DNA from: Monoplex corrugatus
Taxonomy: Eukaryota > Mollusca > Gastropoda > Littorinimorpha > Ranellidae
Reading direction: 5' to 3'
DNA: 58,237 nt
NCBI GenBank assembly: GCA_030674185.1
Contig: CM060315.1
Location: 91,003,950 to 91,062,186 of the forward strand
Shown here one piece after another: positions 21,951 to 35,476 of this stretch (position 1 is the first letter of the stretch; every line of letters starts with the position of its first letter). Under the pieces are notes generated by a model that saw nothing but the letters and a program-made list of their open reading frames with translations, made no database searches and was not told where the DNA came from. The translations under genes and the position numbers were made by a program.

Positions 21951-23243
21951 ATATGTTTGTGTTTATGCTTCTTTCCACCGCTCATCTCGAGGTGGCGGTA
22001 TCGCCATCCTCTACAATGACTCACTCCATTCCCGCCTATCTTTCTCGCAGTCTCTGCCTTTCTCCCATCCTTCTTTCGAGCACGTTGAAGTATCCTTCCA
22101 ATCCACCCCTCACCCCACCACCTTCTCCTGTGTCTATCGACCTCCACCTAGCTCTGCCAACAAACTCACCACATCCACGTTTCTCTCTGACTTTGACCAA
22201 CTGCTTGACCACTACTGCCTCTTACCTGGAAATCTCATCATTCTAGGTGACATCAATGTCCACTATGACAACACTCACCGTTATGACACAAGACATATCA
22301 TCAATCTCTGTCCAATCACAATATGACTCAACACATTTCTGAACCAACCCATCAAAAAGGTCACATTCTTGACTGGATCATTTCTCGTGATCACCACAAT
22401 TCAGCTACTGACAACTGCTTAGTTCTTTCTACCCGTCTAACTTCAGCCCTTCCATCTGACCACTCTGCAATTCTCTGTTCTCTTGACATTTCTCCTCCTT
22501 CCCGTACCACGCGCACAGTGACTCGACGCAATCTCAAATCTATCGACCTCTCCACATTTTCATCTGATGCCTCCCGTCTCCTTTCTGAAAAGTCACATAA
22601 CCTTGCCGATGAATTCTATACTACTCTCCACTATCTTCTGGACACTCATGCTCCAGCCACAACCCGTCTTTTACCTGACCGCCCCCCTACCCCCTGGCTC
22701 ACTCATGAGATTGCCTGTGCAAAACGTGCCCGCCGCAGAGCAGAGCGCCGCTGGCGCAAATCCAAACTCACTGTACACAGGCAACTTTTCCAAGCCTCTA
22801 AAACAAAAGTATCCACCCTCATTGCATCGGCAAAAACAAGCTTTTCCAAACCAAAATCCTGAATGCCTCTTCTTCAAAAGAACTCTTTACAACCATGAAT
22901 CATCTCCTTGGCACACTAAAAGACTTACCTCTCCCAACAAAACATATAAATGAAGAACTCCCATCTGTATTCTCCAAGTATTTCACCACCAAAATACAAA
23001 CTCTTCGTGACAGGCTTGACAGGACACCCTGTCAACCATGCCCACCTGACCCTTCCTTCTCTGGCACACCTCTCACTACTTTTACCCCAGTCTCACAAGA
23101 AGAAATTTTCAACACAATCAGATCCATGTCGTTCAAAACCTGCGAACTGGATCCTCTTCCAGGTTCTCTCTACTCCGATTGTCTCCCTACTCTCCTCCCA
23201 TTCATCACTGACATCATCAACACTTCTTTTCAAACTGGAACTG
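21951..23243 (+). mobile_element. L2-type LINE fragment, endonuclease to RT N-terminus
   Basis: Plus-strand readings give the later part of an EEP endonuclease: SSRGGGIAILYND, FSCVYRPPPSS, LIILGDINVHYD near 22240, HILDWIISR near 22350 and LPSDHSAIL near 22450. The linker and RT start follow (RRAERRWRKSKLTVHRQLF, FKTCELDPLPGSLYSDCLP). Frameshifts lie near 22310 and 22860. The segment 22740-23240 is nearly identical in protein to the copy at 32240-32777, so both are recent members of one family. It breaks off abruptly at 23243 inside the RT and joins a BovB-like fragment of opposite strand. Confidence 0.87.
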
Positions 23244-23848
23244 ATGTTAATTGATAGCCATTTGTTGGTAAGACAGCTTTTCGTCTTCTTGAATGTTGTT
23301 TTGGCTTGGCCGATTCTGCTGGCTATTTCTGATGTGCATCTGCCAACTGGTGAGATTACCGTTCCCAGATATTCAAATTTATCAACCTGTTTGAAAGTTG
23401 TGCCATTTGCTGTTATTTTCGCATGAGGGGATTTCATGCTTTTACTGATTACCATGACGTCAGTCTTCTTGCTATTTAGCTCCAACCCTTTAGTTTTGCT
23501 TTCTATTTGTATTATATTCACGAGGTTTTGTAGGTCTTTTTTATTTTTCTGCAATTAGCATGGTATCATCTGCGTATCGAATGTTGTTTATCATTTTTCC
23601 TCCAACTTTTATCCCAGGGCATTCTTTTAGGTTTCTCATGATAGTTTCGCTGTAAAGTGAGAACAAATCTAGTGACAGAACACAACTTTGCATGACCCCT
23701 CTTTTGGTATTTTGGAAATAGTTTATATCGTTTTCTATTCTCATTGCACTTGTTTGTTCCCAATACACATTTCTGGTTATTCGTCGATCATTTCCACCAA
23801 TATTGAGTCTTTCTAGTTGGTTGATCGTTTCTTCATGTCTTACCTGTG
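23244..23848 (-). mobile_element. BovB-like RTE fragment, copy A
   Basis: Minus-strand frames give HEETINQLERLNIGGNDRRI, NVYWEQTSAMRIENDIN, LFSLYSETIMRNL, NNIRYADDTMLIAE and KQVDKFEYLGTVISPVGRC, the RT core and thumb start of a BovB-type RTE. YADD is intact. It lacks both ends: the 3' side is cut at the L2 junction, and the 5' side runs into the minisatellite near 23848, at the point where other copies continue with YTKAFDRVRHEE. Confidence 0.87.
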
Positions 23849-26800
23849 CTTGATATGACGTGTGTCTATACATGGAGAGACCAAAACAGATGTCTGTGTT
23901 TAATATGACGTGTGTCTATACATGGAGAGACCAGAAACATGTCTGTGTTGATATGACGTGTGTCTATACATGGAGAGACCAGAAACAGATGTCTGTGTTG
24001 ATATGACGTGTGTCTATATATGGAGAGACCAGAAACATGTCTGTGTTAATATGACGTGTGTCTATACATGGAGAGACCAGAAACAGATGTCTGTGTTTGA
24101 TATGACGTGTGTCTATACATGGAGAGACCAGAAACAGATGTCTATGTTGATATGACGTGTGTCTATATATGGAGAGACCAGAAACATGTCTGTGTTAATA
24201 TGACGTGTGTCTATACATGGAGAGACCAGAAACAGATGTCTATGTTGATATGATGTGTGTCTATACATGGAGAGACCAGAAACAGATGTCTGTGTTTGAT
24301 ATGACGTGTGTCTATACATGGAGAGACCAGAAACATGTCTGTGTTTGATATGACGTGTGTCTATACATGAAGAGACCAGAAACAGATGTCTGTGTTTGAT
24401 ATGACGTGTGTCTGTACATGGAGAGACCAGAAACAGATGTCTGTGTTGATATGACGTGTGTCTGTACATGGAGAGACCAGAAACATGTCTGTGTTAATAT
24501 GACGTGTGTCTGTACATGGAGAGACCAGAAACATGTCTGTGTTAATATGACGTGTGTCTATACATGGAGAGACCAGAAACAGATGTCTGTGTTTGATATG
24601 ACGTGTGTCTGTACATGGAGAGACCAGAAACATGTCTGTGTTGATATGACGTGTGTCTATACATGGAGAGACCAGAAACAGATGTCTGTGTTGATATGAC
24701 GTGTGTCTGTACATGGAGAGACCAGAAACATGTCTGTGTTGATATGACGTGTGTCTATACATGGAGAGACCAGAAACAGATGTCTGTGTTGATATGACGT
24801 GTGTCTATACATGGAGAGATCAGAAACAGATGTCTGTGTTGATATGACGTGTGTCTATACATGGAGAGACCAGAAACAGATGTCTATGTTGATATGACGT
24901 GTGTCTATACATGGAGAGACCAGAAACATGTCTGTGTTGATATGACGTGTGTCTATACATGGAGAGACCAGAAACAGATGTCTGTGTTAATATGATGTGT
25001 GTCTATACATGGAGAGACCAGAAACAGTTGTCTGTGTTTGATATGATGTGTGTTTATACATAGAGAGACCAGAAACATGTCTGTGTTAATATGACGTGTG
25101 TCTATACATGGAGAGACCAGAAACAGATGTCTGTGTTTGATATGACGTGTGTCTATACATGGAGAGACCAGAAACATGTCTGTGTTGATATGACGTGTGT
25201 CTATACATGGAGAGACCAGAAACATGTCTGTGTTGATATGACGTGTGTCTATACATGGAGAGACCAGAAACATGTCTGTGTTAATATGACGTGTGTCTAT
25301 ACATGGAGAGACCAGAAACAGATGTCTGTGTTTGATATGACGTGTGTCTATACATGGAGAGACCAGAAACATGTCTGTGTTGATATGACGTGTGTCTATA
25401 CATGGAGAGACCAGAAACATGTCTGTGTTGATATGACGTGTGTCTATACATGGAGAGACCAGAAACATGTCTGTGTTAATATGACGTGTGTCTATACATG
25501 GAGAGACCAGAAACAGATGTCTGTGTTGATATGACGTGTGTCTATACATGGAGAGACCAGAAACATGTCTGTGTTAATATGACGTGTGTCTATACATGGA
25601 GAGACCAGAAACATGTCTGTGTTAATATGACGTGTGTCTATACATGGAGAGACCAGAAACATGTCTGTTTTAATATGACGTGTGTCTATACATGGAGAGA
25701 CCAGAAACATGTCTGTGTTAATATGACGTGTGTCTATACATGGAGAGACCAGAAACATGTCTGTGTTTGATATGACGTGTGTCTATACATGGAGAGACCA
25801 GAAACAGATGTCTGTGTTTAATATGACGTGTGTCTGTACATGGAGAGACCAGAAACAGATGTTTGTGTTAATATGACGTGTGTCTATACATGGAGAGACC
25901 AGAAATATGTCTGTGTTTGATATGACGTGTGTCTATACATGGAGAGACCAGAAACATGTCTGTGTTAATATGACGTGTGTCTATACATGGAGAGATCAGA
26001 AAATGATGTCTGTGTTGATATGACGTGTGTCTATACATGGAGAGACCAGAAACAGATGTCTGTGTTTAATATGACGTGTGTCTGTACATGGAGAGACCAG
26101 AAACAGATGTCTGTGTTGATATGATGTGTGTCTATACATGGAGAGACCAGAAACAGATGTTTGTGTTAATATGACGTGTGTCTGTACATGGAGAGACCAG
26201 AAACAGATGTCTGTGTTAATATGACGTGTGTCTATACATGGAGAGACCAGAAACAGATGTCTGTGTTAATATGACGTGTGTCTATACATGGAGAGACCAG
26301 AAACAGATGTCTGTGTTGATATGATGTGTGTCTATACATGGAGAGACCAGAAACAGATGTCTGTGTTAATATGACGTGTGTTTATACATGGAGAGACCAG
26401 AAACATGTCTGTGTTAATATGACGTGTGTCTATACATGGAGAGACCAGAAACAGATGTCTGTGTTTGATATGACGTGTGTCTATACATGGAGAGACCAGA
26501 AACAGATGTCTGTGTTTGATATGACGTGTGTCTATACATGGAGAGACCAGAAACAGATGTCTGTGTTGATATGACGTGTGTCTATACATGGAGAGACCAG
26601 AAACAGATGTCTGTGTTTGATATGACGTGTGTCTATACATGGAGAGACCAGAAACAGATGTCTGTGTTGATATGACGTGTGTCTGTACATGGAGAGACCA
26701 GAAACATGTTCTGTGTTAATATGACGTGTGTCTATACATGGAGAGACCAGAAACAATGTCTGTGTTAATATGACGTGTGTCTATACATGGAGAGACCAGA

Positions 26801-29800
26801 AACAGATGTCTGTGTTTGATATGACGTGTGTCTATACATGGAGAGACCAGAAACAGATGTCTGTGTTGATATGACGTGTGTCTATACATGGAGAGACCAG
26901 AAACATGTCTGTGTTGATATGACGTGTGTCTATACATGGAGAGACCAGAAACAATGTCTGTGTTGATATGAGTGTGTCTATACATGGAGAGACCAGAAAC
27001 AGATGTCTTGTTTGATATGACGTGTGTTCTATACATGGAGAGACCAGAAACATGTCTGTGTTGATATGACGTGTGTCTATACATGGAGAGACCAGAAACA
27101 GATGTCTGTGTTGATATGACGTGTGTCTATACATGGAGAGACCAGAAACATGTCTGTGTTGATATGACGTGTGTCTATACATGGAGAGACCAGAAACAGT
27201 TTCTGTGTTAATATGACGTGTGTCTATACATGGAGAGACCAGAAACATGTCTGTGTTTATATGTGCTAGGGAGACAGAATGTCTGTTATTGATGTGTTTC
27301 AGAGACAACGATATGAGTTCTATACATGGAGAGACCAAACATTCTTTATATACGGTCTTACATGAGAAAAAATCTGTGTATATGAGTGGTCTTACATGGA
27401 GAGACAAAACAATGTCTTGTTATATGGTGTCTATAATGGAGACCAGAAACATCTTGTTATGAGTGTGTCTATACAGGAGAGACCAAAACAATGTCTTGTT
27501 GATTGAGTGTGTTATCATGGAGGACCAGAAACAATGTCTGTGTTGATATGAGTTGTCTATGAGAGACCAGAAATGCTTGTTATATGAGTGTGTCTTACAG
27601 GGAGACCGAAACAGTGTTGTGTAATATGTGTTAATGGAGAACCAGAACATGCTGTTGATATGACGTGTGTCTATACATGAGAGACCAAACAATGTTGTGT
27701 TATATGATGTGTCTTACAGAAGACCAGAAACATGTGTGTATATGGTGGTCTTACTGGAGAGACCAAACATGCTGTGTTATATAGTGTGTCTTACATGAGA
27801 GACCAGAACATGTCTGGTTAATGACGTGTGCTATACAGGAGACAGAAATGTCTGTGTTATATAGTGTGTCTATACATGAGAGACCAGAACAATGTCTTGT
27901 TGATATGATGTGTTATACATGAAGACCAAACATGTTTGTTATATACGTGTGTATACTGGAGAGACAGAAACATGTCTGTGTTGAATGAGTGGTCTACATG
28001 AGAGACCAAAACATGTCTGTGTTATAGACGTGTGTCTATACATGAGAGACCAAAACGATGTTGTGTATATGACTGTGTCTTACATGGAGAACAGAAATTC
28101 TTGTTATATGACGTGTGTCTATACATGGAGAGACCAGAAACAGATGTCTGTGTTTGATATGACGTGTGTCTATACATGGAGAGACCAGAAACATGTCTGT
28201 GTTGATATGACGTGTGTCTATACATGGAGAGACCAGAAACATGTGTGTCAAATATGTTGTGTTATATGGGGCAAAATGTGCTGTTTATATGATGGTGTAT
28301 ACATAAAGGAGACAAAATGTTGTGTTAATATGACGTGTGTCTATACATGGAGAGACCAGAAACAGATGTCTGTGTTTGATATGACGTGTGTCTATACATG
28401 GAGAAGACCAGAAACATGTCTGTGTTGATATGACGTGTGTTATACATGAGAGACCAGAAACATGTCTGTGTTGATATGACGTGTGTCTATACATGGAGAG
28501 ACCAGAAACATGTCTGTGTTAATATGACGTGTGTCTATACATGGAGAGACCAGAAACAGTGTTGGTTTGATTGCTTGGGTTCTGAAAAGTTGTGTATACA
28601 TGGAACAAAGCGAAAGCGTGTTATATGAGGAGTCTATTGGGATAACGTGTGTTAAAGAGGCCAGAAGAAGCGAAGTTGTTTAATGTGAACAGAAGACAAA
28701 TGTTGTTAATATGAGTGTGTCTATACATGAGAGCCAGAAAATGTTGTTATATGACTGTTCTACATGGAGAGACCAGAACATGTCTGTTTATATGACGTGG
28801 TCTATCATGGAGAGACCAGAAAAGTTGTGTTAATAGATGTTCTATACATGGAGAGACAGAAACTGTGTTTGATATGATGTGTGTCTGTACATGGAGAGAC
28901 CAGAAACAGATGTCTGTGTTGATATGATGTGTGTCTGTACATGGAGAGACCAGAAACAGATGTCTGTGTTTGATATGATGTGTGTCTGTACATGGAGAGA
29001 CCAGAAACAGATGTCTGTGTTTGATATGATGTGTGTCTATACATGGAGAGACCAGAAATGTCTGTGTTGATATGACGTGTGTCTATACATGGAGAGACCA
29101 GAAACATATGTCTGTGTTGATATGATGTGTGTCTATACATGGAGAGACCAGAAACAGATGTCTGTGTTTGATATGATGTGTGTCTATACATAGAGAGACC
29201 AGAAACATATGTCTGTGTTGATATGACGTGTGTCTATACATGGAGAGACCAGAAACAGATGTCTGTGTTTGATATGATGTGTGTCTATACATGGAGAGAC
29301 CAGAAACAGATGTCTGTGTTTGATATGATGTGTGTCTATACATAGAGAGACCAGAAACAGATGTCTGTGTTGATATGATGTGTGTCTATACATAGAGAGA
29401 CCAGAAACAGATGTCTGTGTTTGATATGACGTGTGTCTATACATGGAGAGACCAGAAACATGTCTGTGTTGATATGACGTGTGTCTATACATGGAGAGAC
29501 CAGAAACAGATGTTTGTGTTAATATGACGTGTGTCTATACATGGAGAGACCAGAAACAGATGTTTGTGTTAATATGACGTGTGTCTGTACATGGAGAGAC
29601 CAGAAACAGATGTCTGTGTTTGATATGACGTGTGTCTATACATGGAGAGACCAGAAACAGATGTCTGTGTTTGATATGACGTGTGTCTATACATGGAGAG
29701 ACCAGAAACATGTCTGTGTTAATATGACGTGTGTCTATACATGGAGAGACCAGAAACAGATGTCTATGTTGATATGACGTGTGTCTATACATGGAGAGAC

Positions 29801-30565
29801 CAGAAACAGATGTTTGTGTTAATATGACGTGTGTCTATACATGGAGAGACCAGAAACATGTCTGTGTTGATATGACGTGTGTCTATACATGGAGAGACCA
29901 GAAACAGATGTCTGTGTTGATATGACGTGTGTCTATACATGGAGAGACCAGAAACAGATGTCTGTGTTTGATATGACGTGTGTCTATACATGGAGAGACC
30001 AGAAACATGTCTTTGTTAATATGACGTGTGTCTATACATGGAGAGACCAGAAACAGATGTCTGTGTTTGATATGACGTGTGTCTATACATGGAGAGACCA
30101 GAAACATGTCTGTGTTGATATGACGTGTGTCTATACATGGAGAGACCAGAAACATGTCTGTGTTGATATGACGTGTGTTTACATGGAGAGACAGAATGTC
30201 TGGTGATAGAGTGTGCTCATGGAGAGACCAGAACATGTCTGTGTTTGATATGACGTGTGTCTGTACATGGAGAGACCAGAAACATGTTTGTGTTGATATG
30301 ACGTGTGTCTGTACATGGAGAGACCAGAAACATGTCTGTGTTAATATGACGTGTGTCTATACATGGAGAGACCAGAAACAGATGTCTCTGTTAATATGAC
30401 GTGTGTCTATACATGGAGAGACCAGAAACAGATGTCTATGTTGATATTACGTGTGTCTGTACATGGAGAGACCAGAAACAGATGTCTGTGTTGATATGAC
30501 GTGTGTTGTATGAGACAAAGTTCTGTGTGTATGACGGTGTCTGTACATGGAGAGACCAGAAACAG
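23849..30565. repeat. Giant 48-52-bp minisatellite array
   Basis: About 6.7 kb of roughly 130 units share TGACGTGTGTCTATACATGG and AGAGACCAGAAACA. Three main unit types differ by ATGTCTGTGTTGATA (48 bp), GATGTCTGTGTTGATA (51 bp) and GATGTCTGTGTTTGATA (52 bp). Most units are highly uniform. Those at about 27258-28130, 28245-28325, 28555-28880 and 30175-30235 are riddled with single-base losses. Many open frames run through the array on both strands and are artefacts. The array abuts copy A of the RTE on the left and the 3' end of an L2 on the right. Confidence 0.98.
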
Positions 30566-30585
30566 AATACAATAAAATACAATAC

Positions 30586-30591
30586 TTTATT
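30586..30591 (-). promoter_or_regulatory. Polyadenylation signal AATAAA of the L2 element
   Basis: TTTATT on the plus strand reads AATAAA on the minus strand, about 20 bp before the L2 3' end. Confidence 0.55.
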
Positions 30592-30639
30592 TTGTATAGT
30601 GGAAAAACTTGATAAAATCAAATCTAAGCGCTAAAACAG

Positions 30640-30676
30640 ACACACACGCACGCACGCACGCACACGCACACACACA

Positions 30677-30722
<46 letters not shown>
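30640..30722. repeat. (CA)n microsatellite within L2 3' UTR
   Basis: A CACA/CGCA run lies between the L2 coding end and its terminal tail. It is probably an expansion within the 3' UTR. Confidence 0.95.
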
Positions 30723-30723
<1 letters not shown>

Positions 30724-32777
30724 ACACGCACATGGCTAAAATGGGGAGAAAGAATATAAGCAATGTAAAATTATAGAGAGCATATTATATGCAATTATAT
30801 ATTACAATGTGATTCCCCTCCGAGTGGAGACAGGTTGCAGAGGGGATTGAGTGAGGTCAGGATTTTATGCAGAGGAGAAAAGGTGAATTTTGAGAGCGGA
30901 CTTGAAGGAGACAAAAGTAGGTTGCTGACGGACAGAGAGAGGAAGTTTGTTCCAGGAAAGTGGACCAGAAACAGAGAAGGCTCGTGGACCATCGGTATTG
31001 AGCTTAGTGCGTGGAAAGCGAAAAGTCAGAGGATCAGAGGCAGAGCGGAGGGTACGTGAGGGAACATAGATCTCAAGTAGGCTTGACAGGTAATCGGGGG
31101 CTGCGTTATTGAGGCTCTTGTAGCACATGGTGTTTAGTTTGTACTGTATGCGCTTTGATACAGGGAGCCAGTGAAGTTGTGCCAGGAGAGTAGATATGTG
31201 GTCAGCTTTTTTCTTTTTTAGTACAAGGTGTGCAGCATTGTTTTGAATGCGCTGCAGGATGTGAATGGTGGAGGCAGGAAGACCAGACAGGAGTGAATTG
31301 CAATAGTCAATGCGAGACATTATGAAGGAGAGAACGAGTTTTGCAGTTGTTTCAAGAGAGAGATACTTCCTGATCAGGCTTATACGATGGAGGTGATAGT
31401 AGCAAGATCTGGCAGTTTGAGAAACAAAGTTGTTCATGGAGAGGGTAGAGTCAATGCAGACACCAAGGTTTTTAGCTGAATCAGAAATTGGGACTGATGT
31501 GTTACATAATGGGAGAGAAAGAGGAGGCAGCTGAGAAAGTTTCTGACGGATGCCAATGAGGATAGCTTCTGTCTTGTCATCATTAAGCTGAAGTTTGTTG
31601 AACGTCATCCAGTTCTTAATGTCCGAGTAACACTCAGTGGTGCGAGTCAAGAGGCGCTATATATTGTCTGGTGTGTCACTGTCTAGAAGGTGGGTGTCAT
31701 CAGCATAGAAGTGGTGTTTTATAGAGTGGGAGTTGATGATGGTAGACAGGGGGGAAGTGTAAAGAAGTGAAAAGAACAGGGCCAAGGACAGATCCTTGTG
31801 GAACATCACAGGTCAGGTATGCAGGTTGAGAGTAAGTGCCATTAATGAGAACAGTTTGTTTTCTGTTTGATAGATATGAAGTGAACCAGGAGAGAGCAAT
31901 GTCAGAGATGCCAAAAGTATGATGAAGTCTAGAAAGGAGAATACCATGATCAATGGTATCAAAGGCTGCAGACAGATCAAGGAGTGTGAGGAGAGAGACT
32001 TTGCCAGTATCAGTTGCAAGGAGGAGATTGTTGAGAATGTGTAGTAGGGTAGTTTCAGTGCTATGGCACTGGCGGTAGGCTGACTGGAAAGGATTGAGGA
32101 GATTGTTGGCAGACAGGTGAGAGTTCAGCTGGTTGAGGACAACTTTTTCAAGGAGTTTTGACAAGAAAGAGAGATTAGAGATAGGCCGGTAATTTTTCAG
32201 TTCATTTGAGTCTAAATTGTATTTCTTGAGGAGAGGGTGAACAATAGCAGAGTTGAAAGAATCTGGGACAGTTCCAGTTTGAAGAGAAGTGTTGATGACG
32301 TCAGTGATGAATGTGAGGAGAGTAGGGAGACAGTCGGAGTAGAGAGAACCTGGAAGAGGATCCAGTTCGCAGGTTTTGAACGACATGGATCTGATTGTGT
32401 TGAGAATTTCTTCTTGTGAGACTGGGGTAAAAGTAGTAAGAGGTGTACCAGAGAAGGAAGGGTCAGGTGGGCATGGTTGACAGGGTGTCCTGTCAAGCTT
32501 GTCACGAAGAGTTTGTATTTTGGTGGTGAAGTACTTGGAGAATACAAATGGGAGTTCTTCATTATTGTGTTTTGTTGGGAGAGGTAAATCTTTTCGTGTG
32601 CCAAGGAGATGATTCATGGTTGTAAAGAGTTCTTTTGAAGAAGAGGCATTCAGGATTTTGGTTTGGAAAAAGCTTGTTTTTGCAGATGCAATGAGGGTGG
32701 ATACTTTTGTTTTAGAAGCTTGGAAAAGTTGCCTGTGTACAGTGAGTTTGGATTTGCGCAAGCGGCGCTCTGCTCTG

Positions 32778-32877
32778 NNNNNNNNNNNNNNNNNNNNNNN
32801 NNNNNNNNNNNNNNNNNNNNNNNNNNNNNNNNNNNNNNNNNNNNNNNNNNNNNNNNNNNNNNNNNNNNNNNNNNNNN
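32778..32877. other. Assembly gap (100 N)
   Basis: Exactly 100 N, the usual placeholder for unknown length. The left side is an L2 linker and the right side is family X sequence just outside its minisatellite. A 577-codon minus-strand ORF that spans the gap is an artefact of translating N. Confidence 1.
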
Positions 32878-34398
32878 TCCATGAACTCTGGTTGTTACCA
32901 GGTAGTTTGCCCTCTGTGACCTCTGACTGTTCAGGAAGTTTGACCTCTGTGACCTCTGACTGTTCCCTCTCTTGAAGAACAGGCTTGTTGCCAGGAAGCT
33001 TGACCTCTGTAACCTCTGACTGTTCCCTCTCTTGAAGAACAGGCGTGTTGTCTGTTCCCTCTCTTGAAGAACAGGTGTATTGCCAGGGAGTTTGACCTCT
33101 GTGACCTCTGACTGTTCCCTCTCTTGAAGAACAGGCTTGTTGCCAGGAAGTTTGACCTCTGTGACCTTTGTCTGTTCCCTCTCTTGAAGAACAGGCGTAT
33201 TGCCAGGGAGTTTGACCTCTGTGACCTCTGGCTGTTCCCTTTCTTGAAGAACAGGCGCGTTGCCAGGAAGTTTGACCTCTGTGACTTCTGACTGTTCCCT
33301 CTCTTGAAGAATGGTCATGCTGCCAGGAAGTTTGACCTCTGTGACCTGTGGTTGTTCCCTCTCTTGAAGAACAGGCTGATTGCCAGGAAGTTTTTGCCGC
33401 ATCCATGACCCTGCAAAAACTGTGAAACGCCATCTACAAAGATAATTATCAAAAGGCTTTTTCTGATTTCTTCAGACGAGATGTGACGTTGCATTAAAAT
33501 GCAAGGCGAGTACTGTGAAGGGATACTGTAATCTGGGCCAGATGCGTCAGAAACATCACATTTGATCATTGTGTTTGGATTGTACACAATAAATTGTCTG
33601 TAGCAATGGGACCATAATCATTTTTTTCTTCCTTGCTGATTCTGCTTTGCTTAGGGCACTATGTTTTGTTTTCAGGTCTTTCCTTAGTTTCTCTAACCAT
33701 CACTTTTCAAATTCAGAAGCAGCCTTCATTTATGTGAATCCTATTTTTCCTTTGATATAATCCATTTGACTCTAAAGTCTGCATGTCGGAGGAGGTGTTT
33801 TCACTTTCGGCTGTTTTCCTCCATAGGTGTCCCTATATGTTGCATACACGATATCTTTCAATGTAGCTAGTTTGTGTTCCACAGTGTTCTTCTTATCAGC
33901 ATATTTAATAAGTAAACTATTTCCTTGTCCAGCCTCACCCACTCCTCAGTTATAGCGTGAGCAGCAACAAGAATGTTTCGTTCACTGACAGATCGCTTGA
34001 TTTATTATCAGGCAGCCAGTGATGTGACGCTGTGCAGTTGTGTCTTCGTCTTATTGATTGCAAAGATTCTCGCAAGTATCTTGCATCCAGGTGACTAACC
34101 TCACATGCCAAAGTACTATGATTGATTTCATTTTCCATTGAGTTCATGTTTACAATTTTGTTTTTTAATTGTGATGTGGATACTGAATGCTCCATTACAA
34201 ATGCATATTTCTGTGTATTTAGGCTTTCTATCCCCTACTGATCAGAACGACTGTACTGTGTCTCCTTCTGAAGATTGGTGGTTTCCAATTTATACAATAC
34301 AACAAACAATAGTATGGTCTCTCTAGTTTAACATGCAGACGATCATCATACCACCAACAGTTAGTTGATCTGTATGATTCACACTAGGATGCAGTACA
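32878..34398 (+). repeat. Interspersed repeat family X, copy 2
   Basis: This is the inverted counterpart of 8546-10550. It starts at the gap with TCCATGAACTCTGGTTGTTA, runs through the shared minisatellite, then about 1 kb of unique family sequence, and stops at a (CA)n tract. The (CA)n junction is preceded by GATTCACACTAGGATGCAGTA, as in copy 1 (GTGAATCATGC inverted). No coding potential was seen. Confidence 0.87.
32925..33402. repeat. 60-bp minisatellite inside family X copy 2
   Basis: About eight units have the same consensus as 9551-10486 but on the opposite strand (CTCTTGAAGAACAGGC, TTGCCAGGAAGTTTGACC, CTCTGTGACCTCTGACTGTT). The copy number is about half that of copy 1. Confidence 0.95.
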
Positions 34399-34709
<311 letters not shown>

Positions 34710-35159
34710 GGTAAAAGCTTATGTTGAATTACTCTATCATTGATAAGATTCAACAATCTGCCATCTGAATGTGATGTTAACACGTTGTTATTTCTGTAGC
34801 TAAAGGCTGTGAGACACATAAAACACAATCTTTTCATTATAGAAAGAACTTGACAAACATCTCTACAACAATGTTTCAGCAGTTAATAATGATTGTTGTC
34901 TCTTCCCGAGTGTCATTTCTGTAATACCATTTCACAAAACAATGTTTGCTTGCTTTCTATGTATCTTATCTTTATTATTAGTTTAGAACATGCTTCAAAT
35001 TCTCACAAAACATGATACTTTCCACTTCGTTTATATCAAAATTGAAAATAAAGCATGAAGAAAAGACAGGCATAAGGAAATAGACTTGGGTTGTTACAGT
35101 GTATAATCCTGTATTTCATGATATGATGCGTGGTTTTTAAGCATATATGTATACATGAT
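34710..35159. other. Unassigned intergenic sequence
   Basis: AT-rich sequence with no recognisable gene or repeat. Confidence 0.5.
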
Positions 35160-35213
35160 TGTGTTTGTGTGTGTATGTGCGTGTGTATACATCTCTATGT
35201 GTGGTGTGTGTGT

Positions 35214-35267
<54 letters not shown>

Positions 35268-35325
35268 TGTGTGTGTGTGTGCATACATATATCTGTGTGT
35301 GTGTATGTGTGTGTGTGTACATATA

Positions 35326-35402
<77 letters not shown>

Positions 35403-35476
35403 TAGCATTAACGTGACGAAGGCAATGAGGAAGAAGCAGTTTGTTTATGTGTGAGTGTGAGAAAGGAAGAGAGAGT

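Larger units (their letters stand above)
30566..32777 (-). mobile_element. L2-type LINE, 3' part, interrupted by assembly gap
   Basis: The minus strand reads from the endonuclease/RT linker at the gap (RKSKLTVHRQLF) through SFKTCELDPLPGS, NYRPISNLSFLSKLLEKVV, LLTLLDLSAAFDTIDHGILL and DVPQGSVLGPVLF to a frame change near 31770. FYADDTHL (intact catalytic core) follows, then a stop near 31657 (DNI-stop-RLLTRTTE), then the thumb region LSFIMSRIDYCNSLLSGLP down to HLFSSA near 30868. The 3' UTR contains a (TG)n run and ends TATTGTATTTTATTGTATT, a typical L2-like microsatellite tail. With only about two lesions this copy is young. The 5' part beyond the gap is unknown. Confidence 0.9.

Noticed and set aside
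24953..25549. 198-codon and similar ORFs through the giant minisatellite on both strands
   Set aside because: Repetitive peptides such as SPCIDTRHINTDMF come from the 48-52-bp unit and occur wherever a run of 48- or 51-bp units keeps frame.
23849..30565. CRISPR-like array
   Set aside because: Units are contiguous with no unique spacers, and the genome is animal.
31700..33433. 577-codon ORF joining L2 protein to minisatellite peptide
   Set aside because: It crosses a 100-N gap and merges two unrelated repeats.
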